A stretch of DNA of 64,000 bases from Megalobrama amblycephala (taxonomy: Eukaryota; Chordata; Actinopteri; Cypriniformes; Xenocyprididae), in contig NC_063045.1 of the NCBI RefSeq assembly GCF_018812025.1, forward strand, positions 58,165,275-58,229,274. Direction: 5' to 3'. Every line of letters starts with the position of its first letter. The stretch's first letter is position 1. The notes beneath the pieces are model-generated. The model was not told the origin of the DNA and did no database searches. It worked only from the letters and a program-made list of their open reading frames with translations. The translations under genes and the position numbers were made by a program. Below, piece after piece: positions 1 through 12,300 of the stretch.

Positions 1-60
1 AATATAAATATATAATATATATATATATATTTTTTTTTTTCCTTCATTGTGATGAAAAAT
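1..60. repeat. AT-rich simple sequence at window start
   Basis: An (AT)n run followed by a T-run. No gene is seen between position 1 and the receptor gene at 424. Confidence 0.7.
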
Positions 61-200
61 TCATATATATATAATGTGTACCGTTTTGGTTAGTACATTT
101 TTTGAAGGTTGTCTCACATAGATGCGTTACACGAATATATATTGTCAGGCATCGTTTACATTTAAATGAATATATATCCTACTGTATAATGTCAAAACCA

Positions 201-394
201 CACTGTGGCCCTGTCCCAAACGGCACCCTTTATGTTCACTTTTTTTGTGATTGCGTGCAAGTGTATAAGTCCATGAGACTGTAGAGTGTCCAATGTGTCA
301 TTTTAGGCTTTAGTAACATGCTCACCAGCACTTTTGCCAAACTGTGGACTTTTTGATGAACTGCGAGATCTTAGGATTTGGGACAGGGACAGTG
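201..394. repeat. Short terminal-inverted-repeat element (MITE-like)
   Basis: The left end reads cactgtggccctgtcccaaa. The right end, read on the other strand, starts cactgtccctgtcccaaa, so the segment is bounded by near-matching inverted repeats about 190 bp apart. It has no coding capacity and ends 30 bp from the stop codon of the receptor gene, so it may lie in that gene's 3' UTR. Family not named. Confidence 0.5.
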
Positions 395-423
395 TCTACC
401 TGAATATTGTCACAGAACTATAA

Positions 424-1356
424 TTATTCCTCAATTTTCTTTCCTAAAAGTTTCATGCAGATTCTCCGAAAGGATCCACTGAACGCGGGGCTTGAAAAGT
501 AATAGACGATGGGATTGAGCACGCTGTTGAAGTAGGTAAAGCAGACAGTGGTTTTAAATGCATCATTTGCCTCAAAGAAATAGTGGCACTCATTATACCA
601 GAGCTTCAGCACATACATGGCGATACGTGAGATGTTGCTCGGGAAGAAACATATAATGAAAACCACAGCCACTGCTAAAATAAACTGCACCGCCCTCTTT
701 ATTTTGCCCTGTTTGTCCACCGTCTTACTCTTCAGCTGCCATGTAATGCAGGTTGTGCAGTAGATTACAATGGCCGTGGGTACAAAGAACTGGATAACGT
801 AGAACACATTGTGCCAGGTGAACCGTGAATTACTCCCAAAGCAGATGTTGAAGCTCTCGCACTGCGTGTGGTTGTTTAGATAGTAGAAATGTTCATCTGT
901 TAACAGGTAGGCAGTCATGGCTATGATAAGAACCCAAAGGCCAAGAGACACCCACAGGGCGTAGCGCAGACCCATGCGGTTGATGCGGTTGAGAGGGTGG
1001 ACGATCTTCAGGTACCGATCCACGGCGACGGCAGTGAGGAAGAATATACCGCCAGCTCTGTTGGTGGCCAAAAGAAACAGCAAAATACGGCAAAAAGCGT
1101 CTCCGTAGACCCAGTTCTTGCCCCTGCGGTAGTAGTCGGCCCTGAATGGAAGGCAGAAAAGGACCAATGAGTCCGCCAGAGCTAGATGGGCAAGATAAAT
1201 AGAATTGGGCTTCCAGGTGTCCCTGTGGTAGAAGAACATCGAGAGGGCGAGGACATTCCCCATAAGGCCCAATATGAATTCCGTGAACATTACAGGGGGA
1301 AGGTATTGGTCCAGCATGGGTGTTTCATAAGTGCAGCACACTGAGGTGTTGTTCAT
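424..1356 (-). CDS. hcar1: Hydroxycarboxylic acid receptor-like class A GPCR
   Basis: Intact single-exon ORF of 310 residues, plasma-membrane G-protein-coupled receptor. Seven hydrophobic segments are visible. Family landmarks: N-glycosylation sites near N2/N3 and at N162, a TM2 LALAD motif at 58-62, the conserved TM3 cysteine C89 with its ECL2 partner around C166, DRY at 113-115, and NPxxY at 281-285. R100 aligns with the TM3 arginine that binds the ligand carboxylate in human HCAR2 (R111) and HCAR1 (R99). Family members sense lactate, 3-hydroxybutyrate or niacin and couple to Gi; which ligand this one binds cannot be told from sequence. Only about 20 residues follow TM7, a much shorter C-tail than in the human proteins. 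Position next to denr matches human HCAR-DENR synteny. OXER1/GPR31-like receptors are close relatives and the main alternative. Confidence 0.88.
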   Translation of the reverse strand: MNNTSVCCTYETPMLDQYLPPVMFTEFILGLMGNVLALSMFFYHRDTWKPNSIYLAHLALADSLVLFCLPFRADYYRRGKNWVYGDAFCRILLFLLATNRAGGIFFLTAVAVDRYLKIVHPLNRINRMGLRYALWVSLGLWVLIIAMTAYLLTDEHFYYLNNHTQCESFNICFGSNSRFTWHNVFYVIQFFVPTAIVIYCTTCITWQLKSKTVDKQGKIKRAVQFILAVAVVFIICFFPSNISRIAMYVLKLWYNECHYFFEANDAFKTTVCFTYFNSVLNPIVYYFSSPAFSGSFRRICMKLLGKKIEE

Positions 1357-3400
1357 GATTATGATGCTGCTGTGAAACTAGACAAAAGTCGGAGAACTTC
1401 AGATCTTTTCACTGTTTCGCCTCATATGGCAATGATTCCCGTGAGACTTGTTCTTAAGATGTTTGCTCACATGCGAATGGTGTAGCTGTAAGCATGCACA
1501 TGGACAACAAAAAACCCAGGTGTGATGGGTAAATGGTCTCGAGAGGAATTTTTGCCTCTTATGAATTTAATAATCACATCGCGCTGCAAGTTGGGACTCT
1601 CCAAAAGCACCATTAAAGTGATTATGTGTAGGATACTTTACACTTGGGCATACAATGAAAAACTGAACAATACAATTAACAAAGAACTTTTTGTTTTTGT
1701 TGAACATGATTTTGCACGTTTTGTTTTTCCTGATGGAAGTGTTTGGATGAATCTCGCAAAGAAATGTCCAGGTTATATTTTTTTTAAAATTCAAAATTAT
1801 TATATATATTTTTAAAATAAAAATAACTTTTATGATTAGAAAGGTTTTTTTTTTTTTTTTTTTGCATTGTAACATTAATGACAATTTTTATAAAAAAGCA
1901 AATATTTTATAAAATAAGCAGATACTAAAGTACAAATACTATCATGATGTACACAATTGTTCTTTACAAATGTACTTGAAACATATTTTTTTGATATAGT
2001 AATGAGAACATTTTTTTTCACATTACAGTATGCTACTGAAATTTGTGAGGGCCATTACTGACATTATTGTAAGTAAATGTAGCTCTTTTTATTTTGGGGG
2101 GCGAAATATAACAAGGGATTTTATTTTTAAATATGTATTTTAAACATTTTTAAATATATATTTTAAATAAAATATATATTTATTTTTAAATATATATTTT
2201 TTCATATTATAATAAGAACCAAGATTTTTTTGCATTACAATATGCTACTGAAATTTGTGAGGGCCATTATTGACATTTTTTTCATAAAAATCTTAAATGC
2301 AAAATAGGTTTTGTTCTTTTGAAGGCTTTTAGTAGGGAAAAGATAAAAATTGTTTGCTATGCATCCAAAAATTCACCAACCAAATAATTTTTTTTATTAG
2401 ATCAACTGATCTCTCATATCTGGTTTAATTATACTTAATAATAATTATATATATATATATATATATATAGCACCTTTTACAAACCCAAGAACAGGAAAAC
2501 TGCAACAACTAGAAGAGAAATAAAAAGAGAAAGTACATGACATAGATACTAGAAATTTAAGAAAATAAGCAGAATAAACAACAACAAATGAAACAAAACA
2601 AGGCAAAATTTCAGACAGAACATTTCAACATCACCAAGAAAACAAATGTTTTCTGTTTAGTTGTGAAGGCAGGAGATTTTATGGAGATGCAGGGGGAGAG
2701 GGTTCCAGCATCTAGGGGCCGTTGCGCTGAAGGACCTGCTCCCAATGGAGAACATTGTGAATAAATTGGTACCAGAGGATTTGAGAGTCCGTCAGACTGA
2801 GCAGGAGTGTATGAATCTAATCAGCGGGGGTCTTTGAACTGCTTACTGTACCAGCTGTGCACTAGTAGCATTGGAGGAGTATAGGAGTTATATGTGCGTG
2901 TTAGAACTTTGGTTCAGCGTGTGTTATATATGGCATTTTTGACATTTTAAATGGATGTTGGCAAACATAAAAGGATTTTCACCACCTACTGGACTAAAGC
3001 GAAGAAGAGAAATGGCAGCCGCTGTGATTTTTCTGTACTATGGCTTAAACATCACATTGTTTTTCAACAGAACCGATTGGAGCACTTGGGAAATGATCAG
3101 CAAGCCACATGGATATTTTGCAGACACTTTTGGGTGTTTAATGAAACAGTAAAGTAAGTCACAATTGTAACACACAGTGTACTGACATTGTATTGAATTC
3201 ACCCTACTGGATATTCCTTAAATGATCTCCATTTTGTGTTTTGCAGAAAGTCTAATGGGTTTGGAATATGAGGGTGAGTAAATTATTATTATTTTTTAGC
3301 AAACATGACATATGAATACAGTTTCAAAATGCATTTATAAATCAAACTAAAGGCCACAGTGTTGCATTGGATGCGATGATAAAAGAAACGATACACAACA
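1357..3400. other. Intergenic region between hcar and denr
   Basis: AT-rich, with no convincing gene. It holds T-runs near 1845 and 1990-2020, a duplicated stretch (about 2030-2060 and 2240-2270, 'tatgctactgaaatttgtgagggcc'-type), an (AT)n run at 2447-2468, and a block at 2470-2940 that reads like the tail of a dispersed element ('tctaggggccgttgcgctgaagg'-type). Short ORFs here have no recognisable protein signature. Confidence 0.5.
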
Positions 3401-3424
3401 GAAGTGTGTCGAATGAGACCGAAA

Positions 3425-3430
3425 TTTATT
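3425..3430 (-). terminator. Probable denr polyadenylation signal
   Basis: AATAAA on the minus strand, about 235 bp downstream of the denr stop codon and the first such hexamer in that direction. Confidence 0.55.
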
Positions 3431-3665
3431 AGTCTATTGTTTGCATGTGTGAAATGCTTTGAGTCACATCATTCCAGACATTTGGCAACCAACCTAGTGA
3501 CAAAGCAGCTATCAAGAACTGAAAAACCCCAAGGATGAAGCCGAGTCCATGGAAATTCTATACAGTAAATAAAATAGATATAAAAGGGCTTTATGTCGAT
3601 GTGTACATTTGGCCAGGTTTGCTGTGTCACGTCGCATCAGTTTCAGTAAAAGTGCATATGGGGCT

Positions 3666-6600
3666 TCACTTTTTGACCTCTCCAAGATCGTCAATGCTGT
3701 CGTCATCCACCTGTCGGGTTAGAGAATATGTCAAGAAAAGCTGCGATGATGGTTCATCTGGTCGGATTTAACGCTGGGATGTTTGCTCACCTCAGGCCAC
3801 TTTTCCTGGATGACGTCGATGATGTCATCTGTAAAGTCTCCCTGAATGATGATTTCATCATCTGCTGTCACTGAGGCACCGCAGGAGAATTTCTGAGCAA
3901 AAAACCTCTGCGCCTCCTTAAGGTCGATGTCTGATGTGGACCACAGAATAACATGTTACCACAGGGTAAAAATACATGACAAACATTAAGACAGACTATT
4001 TGCTACAATCACAGCCTTACCGAAAGTGGCCAAGCCACACACCCTCGTGACGTATTTCTTTTTAGCTCTTGGGATTTTTGCTATCGTGACTTTTTGAGGG
4101 ACGGTCTTCTTTTTCTGTTTGATTTGACCTCTTCCACCTTGCAAAGGGAACAAAAAATAATAATAAAGACTTTCATAGCCAGAAAAAAAAAAAATCATGC
4201 CAAATGCCAGTGTTGCTTTTGCTATTAAAAACTATTTTCAGTAATTGAAATAAATATTAATATATTAATTAGTTGAAAAACTGATTTAGAAATGTTTTAA
4301 GTTTAGTTTAAGTACTAAAAATGAAATAAAAATAAATAGAAATTAAAAAATAATAATTGCAAAATGACGTACTTAATCTAAAAGTAAACTGAAAATATAT
4401 ATCAAAAAAAAAAATCCATAAATCGTATATAAATAATACTAAAATAACACTGAGATATGCTTGAATTAATCTTGACATAAAAATTAAAAGTAGCCTAGTA
4501 ATGAAGATCATATCTATAATCAATGACATAAAACCAAAATACACTTTAAAAAAAAATTCTATAGCCTCGTTTCCCCCAAAATTACTTGGAACAATTTGTC
4601 TCAGGAACTTTTTTTTCCCCCAGACCTGTTGCTGTCTGGGTTTCCATTGCGGTCTAAAATACCGTGAAGATTAGGCAAGTGACATGGGACTGCGCGCGAC
4701 TTTCCAGTTCCCGCTGGATTTCGTCCTCCGCATGTAAGCTTAATAAAGCCTGAACCTTGTCGTCGGCCCATCGTCGTATTTTTTCAACTCCATTGTTGAA
4801 TCGAAGAGCAAACAACTCTTATTGCACGCACTGTAACTGCAACAGACGTTTTAAAAATGGTGGTTGAAATAAAATGCTGCGTGAACTCAATCAGTATGTT
4901 CAGCACCCAAGTCCCACCCCTGAAAGTTCCTAAACTTTGAAAAAGGACTACATCGTGAGCAGGGACTTTCTGAGGGGGCAAATTTTTTACCGGGAACTTC
5001 ATTTCGACCCTGGTCCCTGCCACACCAAGTACCACCCCAAAGTCCCTAGTTCCTGCAGCGGAAACGTGGCTTAATAAATGTTTTAATTGAACAGTTAAGA
5101 GATTAAGTTCTGAATGTGGATCCAAAAAATAATGCAGATTCAAACTTGGGAGCACCATCATGAGCACATGCAAATGCTTATGTTTATAGATGTCTATATA
5201 TAAAAATAAATGTCTAACCTCTCTTCTGTTTCTTCTTCTCCTCTTCCTCTCCTGCAGGGGGCGCCTCTCCACCGCCGCCACCTCCTCCTCCTCCTCCTCC
5301 TTTTGTTTCCTGTTTGGGTGCTGTACCTACACAACAGCAGTGACTTCAGTTGTCAAAATACTGGCAAACTGATACAGCAGTGCATGTCATAAAGATGCAG
5401 ACCAAATATCCCTCAATGTCCAATATGAAAAAGAATACACTCAGAGATTGCTGTGAAAGAAAATCGACTTACCAAGAGTCAGTTTTGCAAACACATCAGG
5501 AAAGTTCTTCTCAAGCCACTGTTTGCATTTGGCTGGCTCAGGCATGTACTCACAGTACTAGCAGAGCGAAGCAGAAATGTTTTATTAATTCACTTCCTAC
5601 CAACATACTCGTATGAAGATTTCACAGAATAATTTCTAAAAACTTTACGTCAAGAATGAAGTAATAAAAAATAAGTCATCATTTTTAACGTGTTATGTAC
5701 TCACCTCTACAGGCAGGGAACACACTGCAAGTAAAAGAAGACAGAAATTACACCGTTGTGAAACCAAAATATTAAAGGAATAGTTCACCCAATAATTGTA
5801 ATGGCACTGAAAAGTGCCCGAGTTTTTGAAGCTCCAAGTACAACGGCCATATGCGCATTTACGAGTGTCATGACAAATCGGGTCCTCCCTCGAAATCGGG
5901 TCTCCACAAACTGTCAGTTGATTATCTTGAGTATATATGAATATTCATTTAAAATATGCATAGCTTGCTATATAATGCGTAAGAAATTAAATTAGTGCAT
6001 AATAAAACCAACTGAACGTAATTTCTTACACTTGATTGACTGTTAATAAATAATAATAATAATAATAGACTAAGTGAATAATTGAACATTCATTTGTTTT
6101 ATCTAGACTCGTGCACCACCGTTGCCAGAAGCCAGCGATTACAGTTTATAAAGTTTTAAATATAGACATTTTTTAGAGATATAACGATTTACCGATATTT
6201 TCCCCAATATTTAAGCATTTTATCATAATCAGATCGGTTTTGTAATATCGGATTTACCGATAAACACCGCCATCTTGTGGGTGTTTTGAGAATTGCGTGC
6301 AGGATCGCCATTACAGCGCATCTGAAGGGAGACGAGACAACGGTGTGCACATGTAAAGTATACTTACCTGCTTTGCTGTAATTAGTAAACTTTATTTAAC
6401 ATAACAGCCATTAATGCACAAATTAGATGTGTTACATTAATGCCTGAAATGTAGCTAGTTTATGCAGCTCGTCTCTAAGAAATAGAGACAAGCTCACAGA
6501 TTCACGTAAGATAATCCATCAAGTCCTCACCCAATACAGATATAGCTTTGCATGAATTAAATAATACAGCCATGAATGAGCACATGTTGGAAATAAAAGT

Positions 6601-7856
6601 GCTGAATTTAATTCTCTCTCTGTTGTCTGTGCTCATCATTAGTCTCCTGAAGTCATCTGCATTTTGCTGTTCACTCAGCGGGTTGATGCTCAGGAAATGC
6701 TCCACGGCCACCGCATGTAACTTTTAAATGAGTGAATCTTGTTAAAACACCATAAATATATAAACATTTACTATATAACCATTAATCATTCATAAACATC
6801 CAAATAAACACGACTCTATGAAAATTATTTATTATCTCTGAGCGATCACAGTTTGAGTATAGTTCTGCATAAATGCATAAACAGCGCCAGCGCTTTGTCA
6901 GCAGATATTTCATGATCTAGAAGGACAAAAATATTATTAATAATTCTGATATAACATACCAGTTGAGAAATGCAATAAAATACGATGTTTTGTTTGTTAT
7001 ATTCCAATATTCCACAGATTATTCAGTTATTTAACATAATCCAGCAAATTATTCTTCACTCTTTAGCCTATTAAACAGCTTATAAATCTACTAAAACTGT
7101 AGTTTAAAATGAAGTATTGCATTTCTACAAAGTTGATATGACTCCTGTCTTTAATTTATTTGCTCCATTTGAAAACATTACACATTCTACATTGATTTTG
7201 CTTATTGTTGCCTATTGTTGCTGCTGATGCTTTTTAAATAAGATTTGTTTTCTATGCAAGGAGGGAGTGATTGTTATAAATAAAATGGTTTGCATAAACA
7301 CAAATTATCGGTATCGGTTCTAAAAAAAAAAAAACCACCACCAATAATCGGTCGATCACTAGCCAGAAGCCAGTGATTATCATTTATAAAGTTTAAATAT
7401 AGATATTTTTTCCTTTCAAAATCCCATCGCTTTGCTTCTGAAGGTCTTTATTAACCCACTGGAGTCGTATGAATTACTTCTATGATGGATGGATGGATGG
7501 ATGGATGCACTTTTTTGAGCTTCAAAAACTTAGGCACTATTTAATGCAATTATAAAGCTTTGGAAGAGCCAGGATGTTATATAATATAACATGAAGAAAG
7601 TCATATACACCTAGAATGGCTTGAGGATGAATAAATTATGGGATAATTTTACATTTTGGGTGAACTATCCCTTTAAGAGAGTAACATTTAATTTAAAAAT
7701 TAGCATTTTAAATGCAGTGCATTTTCCCAAAATACCGGTATTATGTATTTTCTTACCTCCACAGTAGAGAACTTTCAGTGGGTATTTTGCATCTGGGTCG
7801 GCCCGATCCCCTTTATTTTCTGGTAAACCTGACTCTGCATTCTCAGTAGTAGCCAT
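3666..7856 (-). CDS. denr: Density-regulated protein (translation re-initiation/recycling factor)
   Basis: Coding exons on the minus strand, in order: 7757-7856, 5705-5724, 5473-5557, 5219-5326, 4021-4137, 3791-3930, 3666-3710. They join in phase to 615 nt, 204 residues, against 198 in human. All introns are GT-AG. The N-terminal part has a Cys-rich segment (YCG..C.LP.EYCEYM) followed by the conserved [11 protein letters not shown]; a Lys-rich linker with [11 protein letters not shown] follows; the C-terminal SUI1/eIF1-like domain (from [18 protein letters not shown] to the end) closes the protein. DENR pairs with MCTS1 to remove deacylated tRNA from post-termination 40S subunits and allow re-initiation after short uORFs. 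The start is the first in-frame ATG after a likely acceptor at about 7869 and has A at -3 and G at +4. A noncoding first exon upstream is inferred, possibly ending near 8754. The linker has 11 consecutive glycines encoded by a GGA-type repeat. Confidence 0.95.
5705..5724 (-). other. denr: 20-bp coding microexon of denr
   Basis: The exon supplies the residues VCSLPVE across its junctions, which are needed to rejoin YCG to YCEYM. It is flanked by ...acttgcag and gtgagta on the minus strand. Phase 1 in and phase 0 out match both neighbours. Too short for ORF-based detection. Confidence 0.9.
5776..7672. mobile_element. TTAA-flanked inverted-repeat element, with internal insertion, in denr intron
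   Basis: Left end AGGAATAGTTCACCC at 5776 preceded by TTAA (5772-5775); right end GGGTGAACTATCCCT to 7672 followed by TTAA (7673-7676). The perfect TTAA duplication and inverted ends fit the Kolobok/piggyBac-type class of non-autonomous elements. A related copy is at 44676-45890. Non-coding. Confidence 0.75.
6175..7361. mobile_element. Nested insert with 'cgatttaccgatatt'/'atcggtatcggtt' ends
   Basis: Sits inside the TTAA element of the denr intron. Both flanks carry a related ~50-bp stretch (6124-6174 and 7362-7411, starting gccagaagccag), so the host sequence appears duplicated around the insert. Ends are rich in ATCGG/CCGAT motifs, as in a repeat at 53840-54340. No ORF of note. Confidence 0.5.
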
Positions 7857-9368
7857 ATTACATGAATCTGCACAAACCATACAGAAGGGTTATTTCACAT
7901 AACTCAACCAGCTGATGCACAGTGACCAACAAACTGATACATGATGATAGCTTAAATTCTAAGAAAGACAGAAAAACACATACTCATCACATACAGCTTG
8001 AGGAAAGTGTTTAGTTTGCAAAAAAATGGTCAAAACCAACAATATGGTGCCTTCATTATGCATACAGAAATGTGGTCTGTCTAATGATGATTATACTTAA
8101 TTTACAACAGATATAACTAACTACACATCAGGCATAAGCTGTTGGGTTTAAAGTAAAACCTGCCATAACCAAAAAAAGAGCATATCTGTCCATCTAAATT
8201 ACAAAAGGCCCATTTGACAGCAGAGAGATCTTCCACATATGCACTATTTATCAACCTTGGGTAAATCTTATAATAGTTTTAAATTCATTAAACTCTCAAA
8301 ACATCCTATTTTGGTTCATAATATCACACAAAAAGCATTCAAGCGCATGTAAACATATAAAATGTCATGTAATAGCAGCACCCTAGTGGTGCTTCAGAGA
8401 TACTATCCAGCAAACTCAGATCAGATGCAATGGGTCTGATCAAAGCTTCTTCTTATTACACTAATAAACGCATGCAGATATAGTTTTAAAATCATTTAGA
8501 GCCACTGACAGTGACTTAAATCATGAAGCCTCCGCACAATGATCATCCATCCACACCACTGAGCTCCCATTCATTAGCCACCACTGCTAATCACAGCTCT
8601 CCTACAGCCGCCACGCGCTCAAGCTCATACATACCCCGTCGGTATAATCTCAGTACAACTTGCTTTTGAGTAACACCTTGATCATTATTACATTAACTCG
8701 TGCGGATGTTCTTTAAAGGGTGAAAGAGTTTCACTGACTGTTGCTCAGCACACCTTCACTGTCTGATTTGGCTTTGGGTCCTGACAACGCCTCTCTGAGG
8801 CACAGCAACAACTGCGTTTGTGCCTATGCCGTATTGCGCACACACTTCGTGGTGGGGTGTTTTAGGGTTATAGTGAATAAATAATTTTAATATATGCAAG
8901 ATATTGTTTTGATAAGCCATTTTATGTAATTTCATAAAATTAATACGTATAAAGTTATTTTTGAAGGAATCTTTTAAACCAGGCATCGCGGTGGTCACCT
9001 CGTTCAGCGCAGATCACAACATGCAGTTTGAGAATTCTGAACATAATCACCCGCGTCTTGTCACATATACATTTCAAAGTGATTCTGAGTTAAATTTTTT
9101 GACTAAACATTTTTTTTTTGTTAATTTTTATAAATTAATCGTGGTCTGTATTAGGAATTAAAATGTTTAAATTACATTTATTTGTTTATTTTTAATCTCG
9201 AGTGTCTTGTTTACACTTAAATTATGGATCTTTAAAAACAATTAGACTGAACTCTGTGATATTGTGCATCGGCATGATTTTGACGCTGATGTTTTGTTCA
9301 TTTAAAGTGAAGTTAGATGTAATTTGAGATATCTGTCAGTGTTATTAGTTTGTCCAGTGTGAGATGTG
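7857..9368. promoter_or_regulatory. Likely shared upstream region of denr and ccdc62
   Basis: denr (minus) and ccdc62 (plus) are divergent with 1.5 kb between their start codons. A possible noncoding denr first exon ends near 8754, with a gaag/gtgtgc donor on the minus strand. CpGs cluster around 8590-8650 and 8990-9060. No clear TATA box is seen on either side. Assignment as a bidirectional promoter is inference from geometry only. Confidence 0.4.
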
Positions 9369-12300
9369 ATGATGGAGGGTTTACAAGACAGAAGAAACTC
9401 TAAAACTGGAAGTTTTTCGATATCAAAAGGTGATAAACGTCATGCAAACAATAGTGAATTTCAAAACATGATGATTATTAGATTACATTAAGTAACTTAA
9501 TGATTTTACAGGATATCCAGAGGAGCCCTGGCACAGTACTCCTGTAAAAAAGGTTGGTTGGTTGTTTTTTAAATTGTTTTATGTACAGTATCACTCATTA
9601 TTGGATGAGGTGGGTGTATAGTGAAGGACCACCTGAACTCCTTCAATCCTATTTTAAAAGCATCCCATGATGTTGGTCGAGAGGGTGTACAGAATGAATA
9701 TAGACAACGGATGTCAGCTTTGAAAAAGCTAAAATAATATGTATTCATTTGTTGGACATTTTTAGTCACTATATGTTTCCCTTGCATTTGTGTTATTTCA
9801 TTGTTTTGATGCATTTATGATTATTCTAAAATGTGGAAATTAGAGATAATTAAAAATGAGTAGTGGCCTATATTATGGGAAAAAAACTCTAAAGTAGTTT
9901 CCCCAACTTTTATTGTAAATCTTGCATATTTTTTACACTTTTAATGTGTATTTTACATTCTGTTTGCATTGTTAAAGGGTTAATTCACCCAAAAATGAAA
10001 ATAATGTAATGTATTACTCACCCTCATGCCGTTCTACAGCACGTAGTACCTTCGTTCATCTTCAGAACACAAATGAAGATATTTTTGATGAAATCCTATG
10101 GCCTCTATTGAGAGCAAAGTCATTCAAACTCTCAAGATCCATAAAGCTACTACAATCATATGTGAAGCAGTTCATGTGAGTTCAGTGGTTCTATATTAAT
10201 ATTATAAAGCGACGAGAATACTTTTTGTGCACCAAAAAAACAAAATAAAGACTTTTCAACAATATAGTGATGGGCCGATTTCAAAACGCTGCTTCAGAGC
10301 TTTACGAATCGAATCAGTGATTCAGACCGCCAGTCACATGATTTCAGCAGTTAAACTGTTTGATAGGATATCCGAATCACTTATTCGAAACAAAAGATTC
10401 ATAAAGCTCAGAAGCAGTGTTTTGAAATTAGCCCATATAGATATTGTTGAAAAGTCATTATTTTGTTTTTTTTTGGTGTATAAAAAGTATTCTCGTCGCT
10501 TTATAATATTAATATTGAACCACTGAACTCACATGAACTGATTTAAATATGTTTTGAGTGCCTTTATGGATCTTGAGAGTTTGAATTGCTTTGCTCTCAA
10601 TAGAGGCCTCACTGAGCCATCGGATTTCATCAACAATATCTTAATTTGTGTTCTGAAGATGAACGAAGGTCTTACAGGTGTGGAACAACATGAGGGTGAG
10701 TAATAAATGACATTATTTTCATTTTTGGGTGAACTAACCCTTTAACATTGCACATTGTAGATTGTTTCTATATTGCAATGTGTAAATGTTCTTTGTATTT
10801 ATTGTAATTGGGATTTCTTGTTGAGCAGTTGCATTTCAAATTCAACTTTACAACTTTACAGAGATTCGATGCTCTTGTTATGATACTCATTTCTTTAGAA
10901 TCTTTTTGCTGCTAACGAGACCCCAGATGTTTCCTACACCAGAACGAGACCAGCAGCGCTGAGTTTGCATGATCTCTCAAAACCAACGTCCTCTTTTTCA
11001 TTAACGCAGAATTTCCAGGTACAGTAACACATTTTGTTTGAAATGGCTTAAAATGATTTCCCACATTTGCTGCTTATTGCTTGATAATTCCCGTTTCATT
11101 TTAAAACTGGTTTGGATGGATTTGTGGCTTATTAATTAAGTACTGGCTCATTTTTGTGACGTTATTAGACACCAGATAATGGGTTGGAGGCCTCCACCAT
11201 GCAGAGGCAGCGGCTGGAGCTGCAGCTTCTCATAGCAGAATTAAAGGACCGCGACCAGGAGCTCAATGTCATGGCAGCCGCCCATCACAAGCAGCTGCTG
11301 TCCTGGGAGCAGGACCGTCAGAGAGTGCTGATCCTGGAACAGAGATGTACCCGACTGGAAGGTGACAGTGAATCCAGTGTATAATTTTGCACCAAAAACA
11401 CTTATGTAGTTTTAAATGACCATTTCATTTTTTTTTCTCTCCTTGTTTTTGGTACTGTACCTTTAAGACCTCTGTATTAAAGGGTTAGTTCACCCAAAAA
11501 TGAAAATTCTGTCATTAATTACTCACCCTCATGTCTTTCCACACCTGTAAGACCTTTGTTCATCTTCAAAGCACAAATTAAGATATTTTTGATAAAATCC
11601 GATTGCTTAGTGAGGCCTCTATTGACAGTAAAATAATTAACACTTTCAATGACCAGAAAGCTACTAAAGACATATTTAAAACAGTTCATGTGACTACAGT
11701 GGTTCAACCTTAATGATTATGAAAGCGATGAGAATATTTTTTGTGTGCCAAAAAAACAAAATAATGACTTTATTCAACAATATCTAGTGATGGGTGATTT
11801 CAACACACTGTTTCATGAAGCTTTACGAATCTTTTGTTTCGAATCAGTGGTTCGGAGCGTGTTTCAAGCTGCCAAAGTCACGTGATTTCAGTAAATGTTA
11901 CGTCATAAGTGTTTCTTTGACTTTTTCATGACTTTGACTTTTGTATTAAATATGTCTTTAGTACCTTTCTGGACCTGTAAAGTGTTGATTATATTGCTGG
12001 CAATGGAGGCCTCACTGAGCCATTGGATTTTATCAAAAATATCTTAATATCTTAACATTTCTGATTATTTTCAATGTTGAAAACAGTTGTGCTGCTTCAT
12101 ATTTTTGTGGAAACTGTGATACATTTTTTTCAGGATTCTTTGATGAATGGAAAGTTCAAAAGAACAGCATTTATTTAACATAGAATTTTTTGTGACATTA
12201 TAAATGTCATGCCTCTATTACTTTAGATCATTTTTGTCCATCCTTGCTGAATAAAAGTATCATTTAAAAGTCATTTCTCCACCTGTATATTGTATTTGAC

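Noticed and set aside
21..420. Second hcar gene copy downstream of the first
   Set aside because: No transmembrane-like ORF on either strand; the sequence is a MITE plus AT-rich DNA.
1522..1815. 97-residue plus-strand ORF upstream of hcar
   Set aside because: It overlaps an equally long antisense ORF, starts from a non-ATG codon, and its AT-rich codons and FVEHDFARFVFPDG-type sequence match no family I recognise. No splice or polyadenylation context.
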